A stretch of 54,896 nt of DNA, from NCBI GenBank assembly GCA_934271655.1, contig CAKQRW010000016.1:1-54896 (forward strand), read 5' to 3'. Position numbers and translations under genes: made by a program. Positions 17,483 to 26,560 of this stretch are shown here, in pieces. Every line of letters begins with the position of its first letter. The first letter of the stretch is position 1. The notes beneath the pieces are model-generated. The model was not told the origin of the DNA, searched no databases, and saw only the letters and a list, made by a program, of their open reading frames with translations. This DNA is from an uncultured Bacteroidaceae bacterium. GTDB lineage: Bacteria > Bacteroidota > Bacteroidia > Bacteroidales > Bacteroidaceae.

Positions 17483-18745
17483 ATGGAAGAAATAATAAAT
17501 AATGTGTACCAGATGACGGCGTTCAGCGACATCATCGCCTCAAATGGTCAATACCTCATCATGTATCTCCTTGCCTTCGTGCTTCTGTACCTTGGCATCG
17601 TGAAGCATTTTGAGCCGCTTCTCCTCGTGCCTATAGCCTTCGGTGTCCTTATCGCCAACTTCCCGGGCGGCGACATGGGCGTCTATCAGGCCGACGAGGC
17701 AGGACGCATTTTCAATGCTGAAGGCAAGCTTATTTGTGAGAACATCTGGGACATGTCGCTCCCTGCCATAGCTCACGACCTTGGCCTGATGAACTTCCTC
17801 TACTACATGCTCATCAAGACAGGCTTCCTTCCTCCAATCATCTTCATGGGCGTGGGAGCGCTCACAGACTTCGGTCCGATGCTCCGCAACCTCCGCCTCT
17901 CTATCTTTGGCGCAGCGGCGCAGCTCGGTATCTTCACCGTGCTCCTCGTGGCCATCGGTTCAGGAGCTTTCAACATCAAGGAGGCTGCATCGCTCGGCAT
18001 CATTGGTGGCGCTGATGGTCCTACAGCCATCTTCACTACCATCAAGCTTGCTCCGCATCTCCTTGCTCCTATCGCCATTGCGGCTTACTCCTACATGGCG
18101 CTTGTGCCAGTGATAATACCGCTGGTGGTCAAGCTGCTCTGCACAGAGAAGGAGCTGAAGATCAACATGAAGGAGCAGGACAAGCTCTTCCCGTCCAACC
18201 AGAAGATAAAGAACGAGAAGGTGCTGAAGATTATCTTTCCGATAGCAGTCACCACTATTGTGGCTCTGCTTGTGCCATCTGCTGTGTCGCTCATCGGCAT
18301 GCTGATGTTCGGCAATCTCCTCAAGGAAATCGGTTCTGACACAGCTCGCCTCTTCGACACTATCTCTAATGCAGTGATGAACACAGCCACAGTCTTCCTC
18401 GGACTCTGCGTTGGTGCGACAATGACTGTTCAGGCGTTCCTCAACTGGACTACTATAGGCATTGTCATTGGCGGATTCTTCGCTTTCGGCCTTTCTATCG
18501 CCTCAGGCATCTGCATGGTGAAGATAACCAACCTCTTCTCAAAGAAGAAGATCAATCCGCTGATTGGCGCCACAGGCTTGTCGGCTGTGCCAATGGCCTC
18601 GCGTGTGTGCAACGAGATTTCTACAAAGTATGACCCAAAGAACCATGTGCTCAACTACTGCATGTCTTCCAACGTGTCGGGTGTCATAGGTTCAGCCGTT
18701 GCAGCTGGTGTGCTCATCTCGTTCCTTCAGAACATGACAGTGTGA
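17483..18745 (+). CDS. oadB: Oxaloacetate decarboxylase beta subunit (Na+ pump)
   Basis: This 420-residue polytopic membrane protein decarboxylates carboxybiotin and exports sodium ions. Around ten hydrophobic segments are visible. Hallmarks include PIAFGVLIANFPGGDMG, GVGALTDFGPMLRNLR, the sodium-site region GIIGGADGPTAIF and ATGLSAVPMASRVCNE. Length matches the OadB/MmdB/GcdB family. It follows oadA by 18 bases and completes the complex, which would couple oxaloacetate (from phosphoenolpyruvate carboxylation or malate) to a sodium gradient. Confidence 0.95.
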   Translation: MEEIINNVYQMTAFSDIIASNGQYLIMYLLAFVLLYLGIVKHFEPLLLVPIAFGVLIANFPGGDMGVYQADEAGRIFNAEGKLICENIWDMSLPAIAHDLGLMNFLYYMLIKTGFLPPIIFMGVGALTDFGPMLRNLRLSIFGAAAQLGIFTVLLVAIGSGAFNIKEAASLGIIGGADGPTAIFTTIKLAPHLLAPIAIAAYSYMALVPVIIPLVVKLLCTEKELKINMKEQDKLFPSNQKIKNEKVLKIIFPIAVTTIVALLVPSAVSLIGMLMFGNLLKEIGSDTARLFDTISNAVMNTATVFLGLCVGATMTVQAFLNWTTIGIVIGGFFAFGLSIASGICMVKITNLFSKKKINPLIGATGLSAVPMASRVCNEISTKYDPKNHVLNYCMSSNVSGVIGSAVAAGVLISFLQNMTV

Positions 18746-18851
18746 TGCTTGTGTAGCATGCGTCGCATCAACGCCGCGCGGATACATAGGATAACGGCAT
18801 TGCGGTAGCGTGCATTATTTGCAGACGGCATTGCCAGACTATTTATGAATG

Positions 18852-18890
18852 AAACAGGGAATCGCTCCATATAGGTGCGATTCCCTGTTT
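18852..18890 (+). terminator. Hairpin terminator after oadB
   Basis: AAACAGGGAATCGC (18852-18865) and GCGATTCCCTGTTT (18877-18890) form a perfect 14-bp stem with an 11-base loop, followed by TGTGTTT. It lies about 105 bases past the oadB stop. The rest of 18746-19073 shows no supported feature. Confidence 0.8.
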
Positions 18891-19073
18891 TGTGTTTGGC
18901 AGGCTTCATCGGTTTCGTAGCCGAAGGCCTGCATCATATCTTGGCTCTGCGTATATTCTCTGCCGACATCCTTTGGCTTACGAATCATGGCATGTGAATC
19001 AACGTAAGGAAATAAATGAACAGCCATGTAATGGCAAAGGTCCAATGGCTCAATGACATGTTACTTTAGCCAA

Positions 19074-19283
19074 GGCTGTCTATTGCTATTGAGCATGCGA
19101 CGGTGCAGCTCGACGGCAGCATCATGGGCGTCGAATATGGCTGCCTGTTGCTATTGAGCATGCGATCTAATGCCATGGGCTTGCAGCCACCTCGTTCCCA
19201 TACCGTGTCTTGCCAGTTACGTGGGCATATCTCAAAAAGCCCAGGCTTTCGAGGCCTCATTCCCATTCCATGTCTTGCCAGTT
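19074..19283. repeat. 65-bp-spaced echoes around the yolD 3' end
   Basis: GGCTGTCTATTGCTATTGAG at 19074 recurs at 19139 (65 bases). The segment at 19257-19283, which encodes the yolD C-terminus and stop, recurs at 19192-19218 with 24 of 27 identities, again 65 bases away and downstream of the gene on the minus strand. Confidence 0.7.
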
Positions 19284-19469
19284 GCTGTCTTCTCCATTGT
19301 TCTCAAACTGCGATCGGACCTCTTCGGCGCTTTCTTGTATGGCTTGGTTGTGCCCATTGAGAGCGGCGAATGGTGCGAACTGTGCTGCGCGGGCATGCAT
19401 CGGCATGCGTGGATGCTTTGCCGATGTGGGGTGGGGTAGGTTGATGATGTCGTCGTAGTTGTCTTTCAT
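19257..19469 (-). CDS. YolD-like small protein
   Basis: This 70-residue protein carries the YolD-like signature MHARAAQFAPFAALNGHNQA followed by IQESAE. In other bacteria yolD-like genes often sit beside Y-family (UvrX/UmuC-like) polymerase genes, and such a polymerase is encoded on the same strand at 22285-23799. The barrel gene at 19718-21838 separates the two. Its role, probably as an accessory of the translesion polymerase, is inference. The final codons (NWQDMEWE) lie in a segment duplicated 65 bases further downstream. Confidence 0.75.
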   Translation of the reverse strand: MKDNYDDIINLPHPTSAKHPRMPMHARAAQFAPFAALNGHNQAIQESAEEVRSQFENNGEDSNWQDMEWE

Positions 19470-19575
19470 TATTTATTATGGATGCAGAGTCCTTTGTCTG
19501 TATATGAGTGAGTGTGTGGAGCAATGCCTTTTGTCTGTCGGGGCAAACTCAGCGTGCCTCTTGCCTTCTGATAGT

Positions 19576-19665
19576 GACAGCAGGCGTGGCCTTTCTTCGT
19601 CATTGAAGCCTTCCATCTCTCGCTTTATATGATGCTGTTGTGCCAGCAGGCATGGCCTTTCTTCG
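19576..19665. repeat. 66-bp-spaced direct repeat
   Basis: A 24-base sequence beginning CAGCAGG and containing TGGCCTTTCTTCG occurs at 19576 and 19642, 66 bases apart. It lies in the gap 19470-19717 between the yolD-like gene and the barrel gene; nothing else is seen there. Confidence 0.65.
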
Positions 19666-19717
19666 CGCGTTTGTTGTGAATGCGTTTCGCCACAGGGATT
19701 GCAGTGTCCGTTTGAGG

Positions 19718-21838
19718 CTACAGACCCATTCTTGATGTGTTGGCCTCTTTAAGCTTCTTCTGCTTGTATCCTTTGAAAGAATACCTCACAGTGAGGTTCG
19801 CTCTTCTGGTATCGTTGTAGGTCTTGAATGAGATATTTTGTCCTTGGAAGTTGATGACTCTGGTCATATTGTTTGTCGCCAGCAGGTCTGTGCATTTCAG
19901 CACAATGTTCCACCCGGAGTTTCTCGGTTTCCAGGTCATGGAGGCTGTCAGCTCAAAGATTGGCCTGTCGATGGCGTAGCCCGTCAGTGAGGCCGTGAGA
20001 TATGTGGCATTGAGTTGCATCGTCAATCCTTGCTTCTTGCTGAAGAGGATGTTGCTGAGCAGGGCATACTTCCCGGACAATATCCTTTGGTCGGAGCTTA
20101 TATTGTGGAATGTAGCTTTTGTGTGCCTGATGAATGTGTAGGCGGTCATCTTGGTGTTGAGCCATGAAGTCCAGTTGTGTGGAGCAGTGAGCATCACGCC
20201 GTAGGAGTTGCATGTTTTCAGGTTGTAGAACTCATAGCTGGCCTCCAGCTTGTGCGGATTCTGGTAGATAGTCTGTACGAACCTCTTTGGCTCGATGGTG
20301 GTGTACAGTCCCAGTATGTAGCGATTCCTGTACACATAGTTCAGGTGCGCATTGTATGCGCTGTACCCACGCACATCTGTGGTGTTGTCTATGCTGTAAT
20401 ACATATTATAGTATGATACTCTTCCGCTTGTGTTTTTGTAGTTGGGGTAAATTCTGTCCGCTGATGTCGACAGCATGAGGCTGCTCTTGGGTGACACCTT
20501 GTATGTGATGTTGATGTTAGGAATGAGAGTTGACTTTTCCCACAGGGTCTCCTTCTTGCCATCCTTATTTATCTTGGCATTGAAGTAGTTCAGCTGCATG
20601 TAGGCTGCCAGTTGCAACTTCTTGGATGTTTGTGTCCATCCGCAGTAAATGTCTGCGCTGTGTTCTTTCTGAATGTTGTTCCTGATGTAGTTGTCATCAA
20701 GCGACAGAGTCTTCTCGATCCAGACGTTGGCGAATTTGTTGTGCGTGCGTGTCCATGTGGCATCTGTTCCGTAACGCAGTTCTCCTTTGCCTATCTTGTA
20801 GCTGTTGTTGGCATACAGGTTGAACGAGCTGTTGTTCTGTGTGGCGAAGGCTTCAAGATATTTGACGCTGGGCGTCTCGTCAGTCATGTCTTGTGTGCTT
20901 GAGTCGTTCAGAGTCAGATAGCTGGCTCCCATGTGCCATGTCTTGTATGTGTAGTCTATCTGCGCAAAGTGAGTCTCTTTGCGGAAGTCAAAATAGCTGT
21001 CATTCTCAGAGAAGAACTCATTGTCCATCCACAGAGGTGAGAGCGACTTATAGCTATTGTAGTCCATACGGTGCATGTATGTCACTTCCAGCTTGCTTTC
21101 CTTAGAGAAATCGTAGTCGAAGTGGGCTGTGACCTTGTTGGCATGCGAGCGCGTGTGTCGTTTTGACATGTTGAACACGCTGGTGGTATGTGCGTCAATG
21201 GTATGTGATGATAGGATATTCAGCTGCTTAGATGCTCTTGTGTATCCTAAAGAGCCTCCCAAGTCCAGCATCCATCTCTTCTGGAATAAGGCGATGTTGA
21301 CGCCTCCTGTCTGGTAATAGTTAGAGCCCTGGTAAGCCGAAGTCCACAGGCTCCCGTTGGTTGAGAGGTTCTCATTGCGCCTTTTGTGCATGACAAAGTT
21401 GATTACGCTGCCTTTGACTCCATATTGTGGCGGTGCGTCGTAGTATATCTCTATGCACTTTACTTGTGAAGGCGACATAGCCTCCAGGTGGTCGACGATT
21501 TCTGCTATTGACATGTGGCTCTTGCGTCCGTTGATAGTGATGGTAGTCTTTGTCGTTCCGTCTATCAGCGGACTGTAGTTGCCTTTGCTTATTCCTGGTA
21601 TCTCGCTGAGCAGGTCAAAGGCATTTGCCACAGGTCGGCATTTGGCGAGCTGCTCCGCGTCATAGAGCATGGCTCCGTTGCTGCCCACTTTCATGACGGG
21701 CAGTTCGCCAGTCACGGTCACACTGTCGAGAGTATGGTGCTGGATGGTGTCAGCAGGGGCAAAGGCACGCATGCGTCCTGCTTGCATTGCTGCAAAGTTC
21801 AGCAACGCAAGCAGGACGCAAGCGATGTGTCTCATCAT
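19718..21838 (-). CDS. TonB-plug outer-membrane beta-barrel protein
   Basis: This protein of about 706 residues has a signal peptide (MMRHIACVLLALLNFAAMQA), a plug-like domain at about 35-150 (LDSVTVTGELPVMKVGSNGA, DLLSEIPGIS, TITINGRKS) and a long barrel of alternating amphipathic strands rich in Tyr, Trp and Asn. It matches the outer-membrane beta-barrel family (OMP_b-brl type) common in Bacteroidota. It lacks the N-terminal carboxypeptidase-like domain of SusC proteins and has no SusD neighbour. The substrate is unknown. It lies between the yolD-like and polymerase genes on the same strand. The terminal KEANTSRMGL extends beyond the last evident strand. Confidence 0.8.
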   Translation of the reverse strand: MMRHIACVLLALLNFAAMQAGRMRAFAPADTIQHHTLDSVTVTGELPVMKVGSNGAMLYDAEQLAKCRPVANAFDLLSEIPGISKGNYSPLIDGTTKTTITINGRKSHMSIAEIVDHLEAMSPSQVKCIEIYYDAPPQYGVKGSVINFVMHKRRNENLSTNGSLWTSAYQGSNYYQTGGVNIALFQKRWMLDLGGSLGYTRASKQLNILSSHTIDAHTTSVFNMSKRHTRSHANKVTAHFDYDFSKESKLEVTYMHRMDYNSYKSLSPLWMDNEFFSENDSYFDFRKETHFAQIDYTYKTWHMGASYLTLNDSSTQDMTDETPSVKYLEAFATQNNSSFNLYANNSYKIGKGELRYGTDATWTRTHNKFANVWIEKTLSLDDNYIRNNIQKEHSADIYCGWTQTSKKLQLAAYMQLNYFNAKINKDGKKETLWEKSTLIPNINITYKVSPKSSLMLSTSADRIYPNYKNTSGRVSYYNMYYSIDNTTDVRGYSAYNAHLNYVYRNRYILGLYTTIEPKRFVQTIYQNPHKLEASYEFYNLKTCNSYGVMLTAPHNWTSWLNTKMTAYTFIRHTKATFHNISSDQRILSGKYALLSNILFSKKQGLTMQLNATYLTASLTGYAIDRPIFELTASMTWKPRNSGWNIVLKCTDLLATNNMTRVINFQGQNISFKTYNDTRRANLTVRYSFKGYKQKKLKEANTSRMGL

Positions 21839-21895
21839 ATATGTGGCTCTGCCGTTTTTTCTCACTCTCTATCTTGTTGGTGTGGATTTGGAGTA

Positions 21896-21903
21896 CAAAG
21901 GTA
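21896..21903 (-). promoter_or_regulatory. Probable -7 box for barrel gene
   Basis: On the minus strand this is TACCTTTG, a full match to TAnnTTTG, 57 bases upstream of the barrel start. No clear -33 box is assigned. Confidence 0.55.
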
Positions 21904-22067
21904 CGACAAAAAGTTAGAATAGGATACATAAAAGGGTGATTATTTACGAAAATAGAAAACATTTTGTCTAATTGTATTGTAAAAAAGAACATTACTGGGG
22001 TGTATGTGTATAATAATGGTAACGTTTAGTTGTGCTCTTTATAGTGAAAGCTCGATATTTCTGCTTA

Positions 22068-22270
22068 TATTTTATGTACAAACGACCATGCAGAGATCCT
22101 GTAGCAGCCATGGATGTGCCTAAGTTCTGTTTATGTTTCACACCCAAACGGCCGTGCCGATGTCTTGCGGCAGCCATGAATGCGCCTCAGTTCTGTTTAT
22201 GTTTCACACCCAAACGGCCGTGCCGATGTCTTGCGGCAGCCATGAATGCGCCTCAGTTCTGTTTGTATAT
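22068..22270. repeat. 66-bp tandem repeat, three copies
   Basis: CAGCCATG occurs at 22105, 22171 and 22237, and GTTTCACACC at 22135 and 22201, both with an exact 66-bp period (3 x 22). The last two copies are nearly identical and the first is degenerate. The unit stays open in one plus-strand frame, but nothing suggests it is a gene. The gap 21839-22284 otherwise holds only the barrel promoter. Confidence 0.85.
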
Positions 22271-22284
22271 CATGCGTTAAGAAA

Positions 22285-23799
22285 TCAAGCATTGTGTCCG
22301 CCTATCTGCTTGTTCCTCTCGATGGCGGTGGCTCCATCCTCAAAGTTAAGCCCGCGCAGTATGGCATTCTTTCCGAATCGTTTCTTGATGGCGAGCACAG
22401 CCTCTTGCATGCGCCTTTCCTTCTTTTGCTGCCTTTCCTTCTCTTGTGCCTCCTTTTCCAGCGCCTCATAGTCGGTGAAGAGGTCGAGCTGCACTGGTCG
22501 GGGCTTTTCTGTAGGCACATGGTCTTCGTGCACCACATTGTTGGTGGTGATGCACAGCTTGCGCACAAGCAGGAGCGGATTGGTGATGCTGTCATAGAGA
22601 GAAGCTGCGGCTGTGATGATGGAGCGTGAGGATGAGGTGTAGCCATTGAGGCGAATAGACCCGTGCGCGCTCTTAGGCACGCGCCGTCCGTAACGGTCGG
22701 TGACCACAGGCCCGCTGTAGGCGCTGGCTGCCGCTGCGTCGGCCAGGCTGGCCGTGTCGTAGCTGACATGCATCACGAGCTGGTTGGTCACCATGTGCAG
22801 TCCTACGAGCTTCAGCGAGGCAGCCTCTGCCATCTCCTGCACTACCACCCTCGCTTTCCTGAAGTCGTAGGGACTTTGCAGCACCTGCCCGTTGGACAGA
22901 GAGCACGATTCGGGATGGTAAGCCTTTATCTCGCTGATGGTGCATGGTTCCCATCCCCATGCGTGGTCTATGATGAGTTCGGCGTTGACACCGAACAGTC
23001 GGTACAGCAGGTCCTCATCGTTGAGAGAGAGGCGCGCCAGCTTGCCCATAGTGTCCACGCCGTAGCGTGCCAGTTTGCTGGCTATGCCGTGGCCGATGCG
23101 CCAGAACTTGGTTATAGGCTTGTAGTCCCACAGCTGTTGGCGGTAGCTCATCTCGTCCAGTTCGGCTATCCGCACACCGTCCTTGTCGGCAGGGATGTGC
23201 TTTGCCACTATGTCCATAGCTATCTTGCAGAGATACATGTTGGTGCCTATGCCAGCCGTGGCCGTGATGCCGGTGCTGCGCAGCACATCGTGTATCATCT
23301 CCACAGCCAGTTCGTGTGCAGACATCTTGTAGGTAGCGAGATAGGCAGTGGCATCGATGAAGACCTCGTCGATGGAGTACACGTGTATGTCTTCTGGCGC
23401 GATGTATTTCAGGTAGACTTTATATACGCGTGTGCTGTAGTCTATGTATAGCGACATGCGTGGCTTGGCTGTGATGTAGTCCACCTCCCAGTCGGGGTGC
23501 TCCTTCAGTTCGTTGTCCAGAAACGAGCGTCCGCAGAGCTGCCTTGTGGCAGAGGCTTGCCTGCGCAGCATGTTGACCTCCCTGACCCTCTGCACCACCT
23601 CAAACAGCCGCGCCCTGCCTGCTATGCCATAAGCCTTGAGCGATGGCGACACGGCCAGGCAGATAGTCTTGGTGGTTCGGCTCATGTCTGCCACGACAAG
23701 ATTTGTGTTGAGAGGATTCAGTTGCCTCTCCACACACTCTACCGACGCGAAGAACGACTTCAGGTCAATGGCTATGTATGTGCGTTGTGGTGCTGTCAT
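22285..23799 (-). CDS. Y-family DNA polymerase (UmuC/DinB/UvrX-like)
   Basis: This 504-residue protein is a translesion DNA polymerase. The start TYIAIDLKSFFASVECVERQ carries the first catalytic Asp, and VYSIDEVFIDAT holds the second acidic pair (SIDE variant). A thumb with a helix-hairpin-helix (WRIGHGIASKLARYGVDTMG) and a little-finger domain follow. The C-terminus is rich in Lys and Glu (EKERQQKKERRMQEA) and then loses similarity. The start at 23799 is preferred over an upstream ATG because the family begins at this motif. A YolD-like partner lies downstream on the same strand. No beta-clamp peptide is assigned with confidence. Confidence 0.9.
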   Translation of the reverse strand: MTAPQRTYIAIDLKSFFASVECVERQLNPLNTNLVVADMSRTTKTICLAVSPSLKAYGIAGRARLFEVVQRVREVNMLRRQASATRQLCGRSFLDNELKEHPDWEVDYITAKPRMSLYIDYSTRVYKVYLKYIAPEDIHVYSIDEVFIDATAYLATYKMSAHELAVEMIHDVLRSTGITATAGIGTNMYLCKIAMDIVAKHIPADKDGVRIAELDEMSYRQQLWDYKPITKFWRIGHGIASKLARYGVDTMGKLARLSLNDEDLLYRLFGVNAELIIDHAWGWEPCTISEIKAYHPESCSLSNGQVLQSPYDFRKARVVVQEMAEAASLKLVGLHMVTNQLVMHVSYDTASLADAAAASAYSGPVVTDRYGRRVPKSAHGSIRLNGYTSSSRSIITAAASLYDSITNPLLLVRKLCITTNNVVHEDHVPTEKPRPVQLDLFTDYEALEKEAQEKERQQKKERRMQEAVLAIKKRFGKNAILRGLNFEDGATAIERNKQIGGHNA

Positions 23800-23881
23800 A
23801 TTGTGATGGTGTGTTTCAGAAAAAATGTTTCGAAGGAAAGTGTGGCAGAAGCGTGGATAGCGTCTTCCGCAGTCTGTCCAT

Positions 23882-23923
23882 AAAAAGAAGCGCACCAAAA
23901 CCTTATGTCTCGATGCGCTTCTT
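23882..23923 (-). terminator. Hairpin terminator after secreted repeat protein gene
   Basis: AAGAAGCGCA (23885-23894) and TGCGCTTCTT (23914-23923) form a 10-bp stem. On the minus strand it is followed by a T-rich tract, so it would end transcription of the 23984-26443 gene before the polymerase gene. Confidence 0.75.
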
Positions 23924-23983
23924 CCTCTGTTTGTCATTCAGTAGCGCGATGGCTTTTCATGCCTACCGCGCATTGCAGCCATT

Positions 23984-26443
23984 CTATTTCTCGATGAATT
24001 TCTTGCTGCCTTTGATGATTATGCCCTTCGTGTCTGCTGCAGCCTTGCGTCCGCTGATGTCGTATGCGCTTGCATGTGTGCCAGCGTTGGCCTTGGCATC
24101 GCTGATGCCCACCATTTGTGATGCAGGTATAATGTTGAGATTGAAGGCATAAGTCTTCTCGTTGTATCTCACGTAGACAGAAGCGTTGAACTTAGCCTCC
24201 ACGTCGTCCACAGCGTAGGCGCGCAGCTCATCGTCAAAGAATCCTGCAAAGAAAGCCTGGTCGTCACCCTCGGCAGCCGCATATCCGTCGCTGTTGAAGG
24301 CGAAGCCGAAGTCGTCTGTGAAGTTGTTTGCCGACTCGTTGCCGTCAGCATCGACAGTAAACCACTCGCCCTCCAGCATGATGTCTTCCACAGAGCCTCC
24401 GAGAGTCTCGGCGCATTTGCTGAGGTCGACAGTAGTGGAGCTGTAGTTGTCGCCGTCGTTAGAGCGTGAGCCAATGGTGAGGTCTTCCTCGCCGTCGACG
24501 GCTATGGAGATTATTTTGTCGACATACTTGATGCTCACATTCAGTTTCACAGCCTTGCCGTCCCAGAGATTGGCGAGATAGAATGTGCCGTGGTGCTTGT
24601 CTCCAACCTGTGTCTTGCCAGGATTGTTGAACCATGTGATGACGTTGTTGTAATACCAGATGGCATAAGCGCCCTCGCCAGAATATCCCGCTGCATAGGC
24701 CATGCCGTTTTCGTCGGCTGCCGACATCCAGAAGCCACCGCCGCCTACAGATGTTGCCTCGCCTACTGAGTAGGCATCGGTGATGTCGCCTGCCGATGTG
24801 ACTCCGTAGAACACTCCATCGGTCGTTCCGATGATGTCGTTGAGGTATGTCACGTCAGTCTTGCCTATCTCCCAGGCCGATGCGCTTGGCACGAGCTTGA
24901 CGTTGATGTCCTGTTCGTCCACTATCTCGCATGTCTGTATGGTGTATTCGGGCTTGTTGATGCTCAAGGCAATGTTGAAGGCATAGTAGTTCTCCCCATT
25001 GATGAGGTAGAGTGTGCCCTTGCATTCCTCGCTGCCTTTAAACACGTCAGGCATGTTGCCGATCTTGAGTTTCTTCTCCACGGTGAACACCTCAGGGTGC
25101 TCCTCGTCGGTGCGGATGGTGTCTGACACGAGGTCAACAAAGAACGATGCCACTCCGCTTTCAAAGCCTTTCACGGCTCCTGTGGTGCTGAGCCAGAAGC
25201 CTGGAGCGTCGGCTGTGTATGTATTGGAGAGCGTGCCGTACTGGTCAGCCCCGTAGAGTGTCAGGTCGTCAAACTTCACATCCTTGCCGAAGGCAGAGAG
25301 AATCTTGGCTGTGTCGAGAGTGACCTCCTCTGGCTCAGTCCATCCCTTGCGAGGGTCGCGTGCCAGGACTATGTCCTCCGAGCCCACATTATTATATTTC
25401 TCAATGGTGTTGTCCTTGTTGACATCGACTGTAATGTCATACGTGATGACATAGGCCTTGTCGCCATAGACGAGATAGAGGTCGAAGTTGTGGCTGTCGC
25501 CGAGGTTCCATGCTCCAGGATACTGTCCCAGCGAAGCGTTGATGGTCTCTGTGGCCGCGTCAAAGCCGATAGACACGAGGTAGGCCACATTGGTTGTGCT
25601 GCCCAGCCATGCGCCGTGGGTCAGCTCCTTGCTCATGTCCTCTACACCCTCTGTGTACACGCCGCTGTTGAACCAGAATCCTGGTGATGGAGTGGCGGTG
25701 AAGTCGTGGGCAAGCTCATCGCTCCAGCTGTCATTGTCAGAGCTGTACTGCTTGGCGTACAGCATTGGCTTGAAGTGGCTCTCCATATATTCCGGGTCGA
25801 TGCCGAGGAGCTGGCATATGCCCTCAGCCTTCACAGGCATAGCGTCGGTAGCCCAGTCGCTGTGCGGCTGCAGGGTGGCGGCATATGTGGTGCGCCCCAC
25901 CACGTCGAGGCCGGCAAGGCTTGTCACGGGTGTCTTGTCTATCTCAGGGATGAAGATGGTGAGTGTGGCGTCGAATGTGACAGTCTGTCCGCCATAGTTG
26001 AGCGACACGTTGCACTTGATGTCTCCCTCCTTGACTGTGCCCACCTGGCCGATTGTTATGGTGATGTTGTTCTCGTCGTAGTCGAGGCGGCAGTATCCAG
26101 CCGCATCGCTCCAGCCGCTGTAGTAGGTTCCGTCCTGTCCGATGTAGAAGGCTCCGTCGCCGGCTGAGCCGTGCTCGTAGCTCCATGTGCCGTCAGACAT
26201 TCCGAGGCAGAAGAGGTCGGAAGCGTAGCCTGCTGCTTTCCATTCCTGGATGGTGTTGTAGAGCGTGGTGGCATCGGTGCCCAGTTCTTCCGCTATGTCA
26301 CTCATGGCGAAACTCTGGCTCGACTGTCCCCAGCTGGTCTGTTCGGCTCTCAGACTTACGGTGTGGCTGCCGTCTGCCCATGCATAGCTGCTCGCAAAGA
26401 ATGCGGCAGCGAAGAGAAATGTTGAAGTAAAGTTTTTTCTCAT
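23984..26443 (-). CDS. Large secreted protein with repeated DUF4859-like domains
   Basis: This 819-residue protein begins with a signal peptide (MRKNFTSTFLFAAAFFASSY, cut after AWA). The mature part seems to be about five degenerate repeats of roughly 110-180 residues. Each has an aromatic GFWF/GFWL/GFWM/GFAF motif near its middle and ends in a strand pair such as DLYLVYGDKAYVITYDITVD or GTLYLINGENYYAFNIALSI. I associate this with DUF4859-type domains of Bacteroidota, without certainty. The C-terminus, YDISGRKAAADTKGIIIKGS followed by KKFIEK, resembles a sorting-like tail. It sits alone between a promoter and a terminator. A surface or extracellular glycan-related role is a guess. Confidence 0.7.
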   Translation of the reverse strand: MRKNFTSTFLFAAAFFASSYAWADGSHTVSLRAEQTSWGQSSQSFAMSDIAEELGTDATTLYNTIQEWKAAGYASDLFCLGMSDGTWSYEHGSAGDGAFYIGQDGTYYSGWSDAAGYCRLDYDENNITITIGQVGTVKEGDIKCNVSLNYGGQTVTFDATLTIFIPEIDKTPVTSLAGLDVVGRTTYAATLQPHSDWATDAMPVKAEGICQLLGIDPEYMESHFKPMLYAKQYSSDNDSWSDELAHDFTATPSPGFWFNSGVYTEGVEDMSKELTHGAWLGSTTNVAYLVSIGFDAATETINASLGQYPGAWNLGDSHNFDLYLVYGDKAYVITYDITVDVNKDNTIEKYNNVGSEDIVLARDPRKGWTEPEEVTLDTAKILSAFGKDVKFDDLTLYGADQYGTLSNTYTADAPGFWLSTTGAVKGFESGVASFFVDLVSDTIRTDEEHPEVFTVEKKLKIGNMPDVFKGSEECKGTLYLINGENYYAFNIALSINKPEYTIQTCEIVDEQDINVKLVPSASAWEIGKTDVTYLNDIIGTTDGVFYGVTSAGDITDAYSVGEATSVGGGGFWMSAADENGMAYAAGYSGEGAYAIWYYNNVITWFNNPGKTQVGDKHHGTFYLANLWDGKAVKLNVSIKYVDKIISIAVDGEEDLTIGSRSNDGDNYSSTTVDLSKCAETLGGSVEDIMLEGEWFTVDADGNESANNFTDDFGFAFNSDGYAAAEGDDQAFFAGFFDDELRAYAVDDVEAKFNASVYVRYNEKTYAFNLNIIPASQMVGISDAKANAGTHASAYDISGRKAAADTKGIIIKGSKKFIEK

Positions 26444-26530
26444 GCTTGCATTTTTTTTTATGTTAATAATATATAAGCAATCATTATGTCATTTATATAG
26501 CCAGTATTGTTGTCTTTTTGTTATCGGTGG

Positions 26531-26560
26531 CAAATTTACTCTATTATTTCGAATCAGCAA
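26531..26560 (-). promoter_or_regulatory. Probable promoter for secreted repeat protein
   Basis: On the minus strand a TTG (26560-26558) and TAAATTTG (26538-26531) are 19 bases apart, matching the Bacteroidota pattern, about 88 bases upstream of the start codon. Confidence 0.6.

Noticed and set aside
15317..18745. Methylmalonyl-CoA or glutaconyl-CoA decarboxylase instead of oxaloacetate decarboxylase
   Set aside because: The alpha subunit has a pyruvate-carboxylase/5S-type TIM-barrel carboxyltransferase fused to biotin carrier, not an acyl-CoA carboxyltransferase.
22133..22471. 112-codon plus-strand frame with 22-residue repeats
   Set aside because: It consists of the 66-bp DNA repeat and then runs antisense into the polymerase gene; no start context or family supports it.
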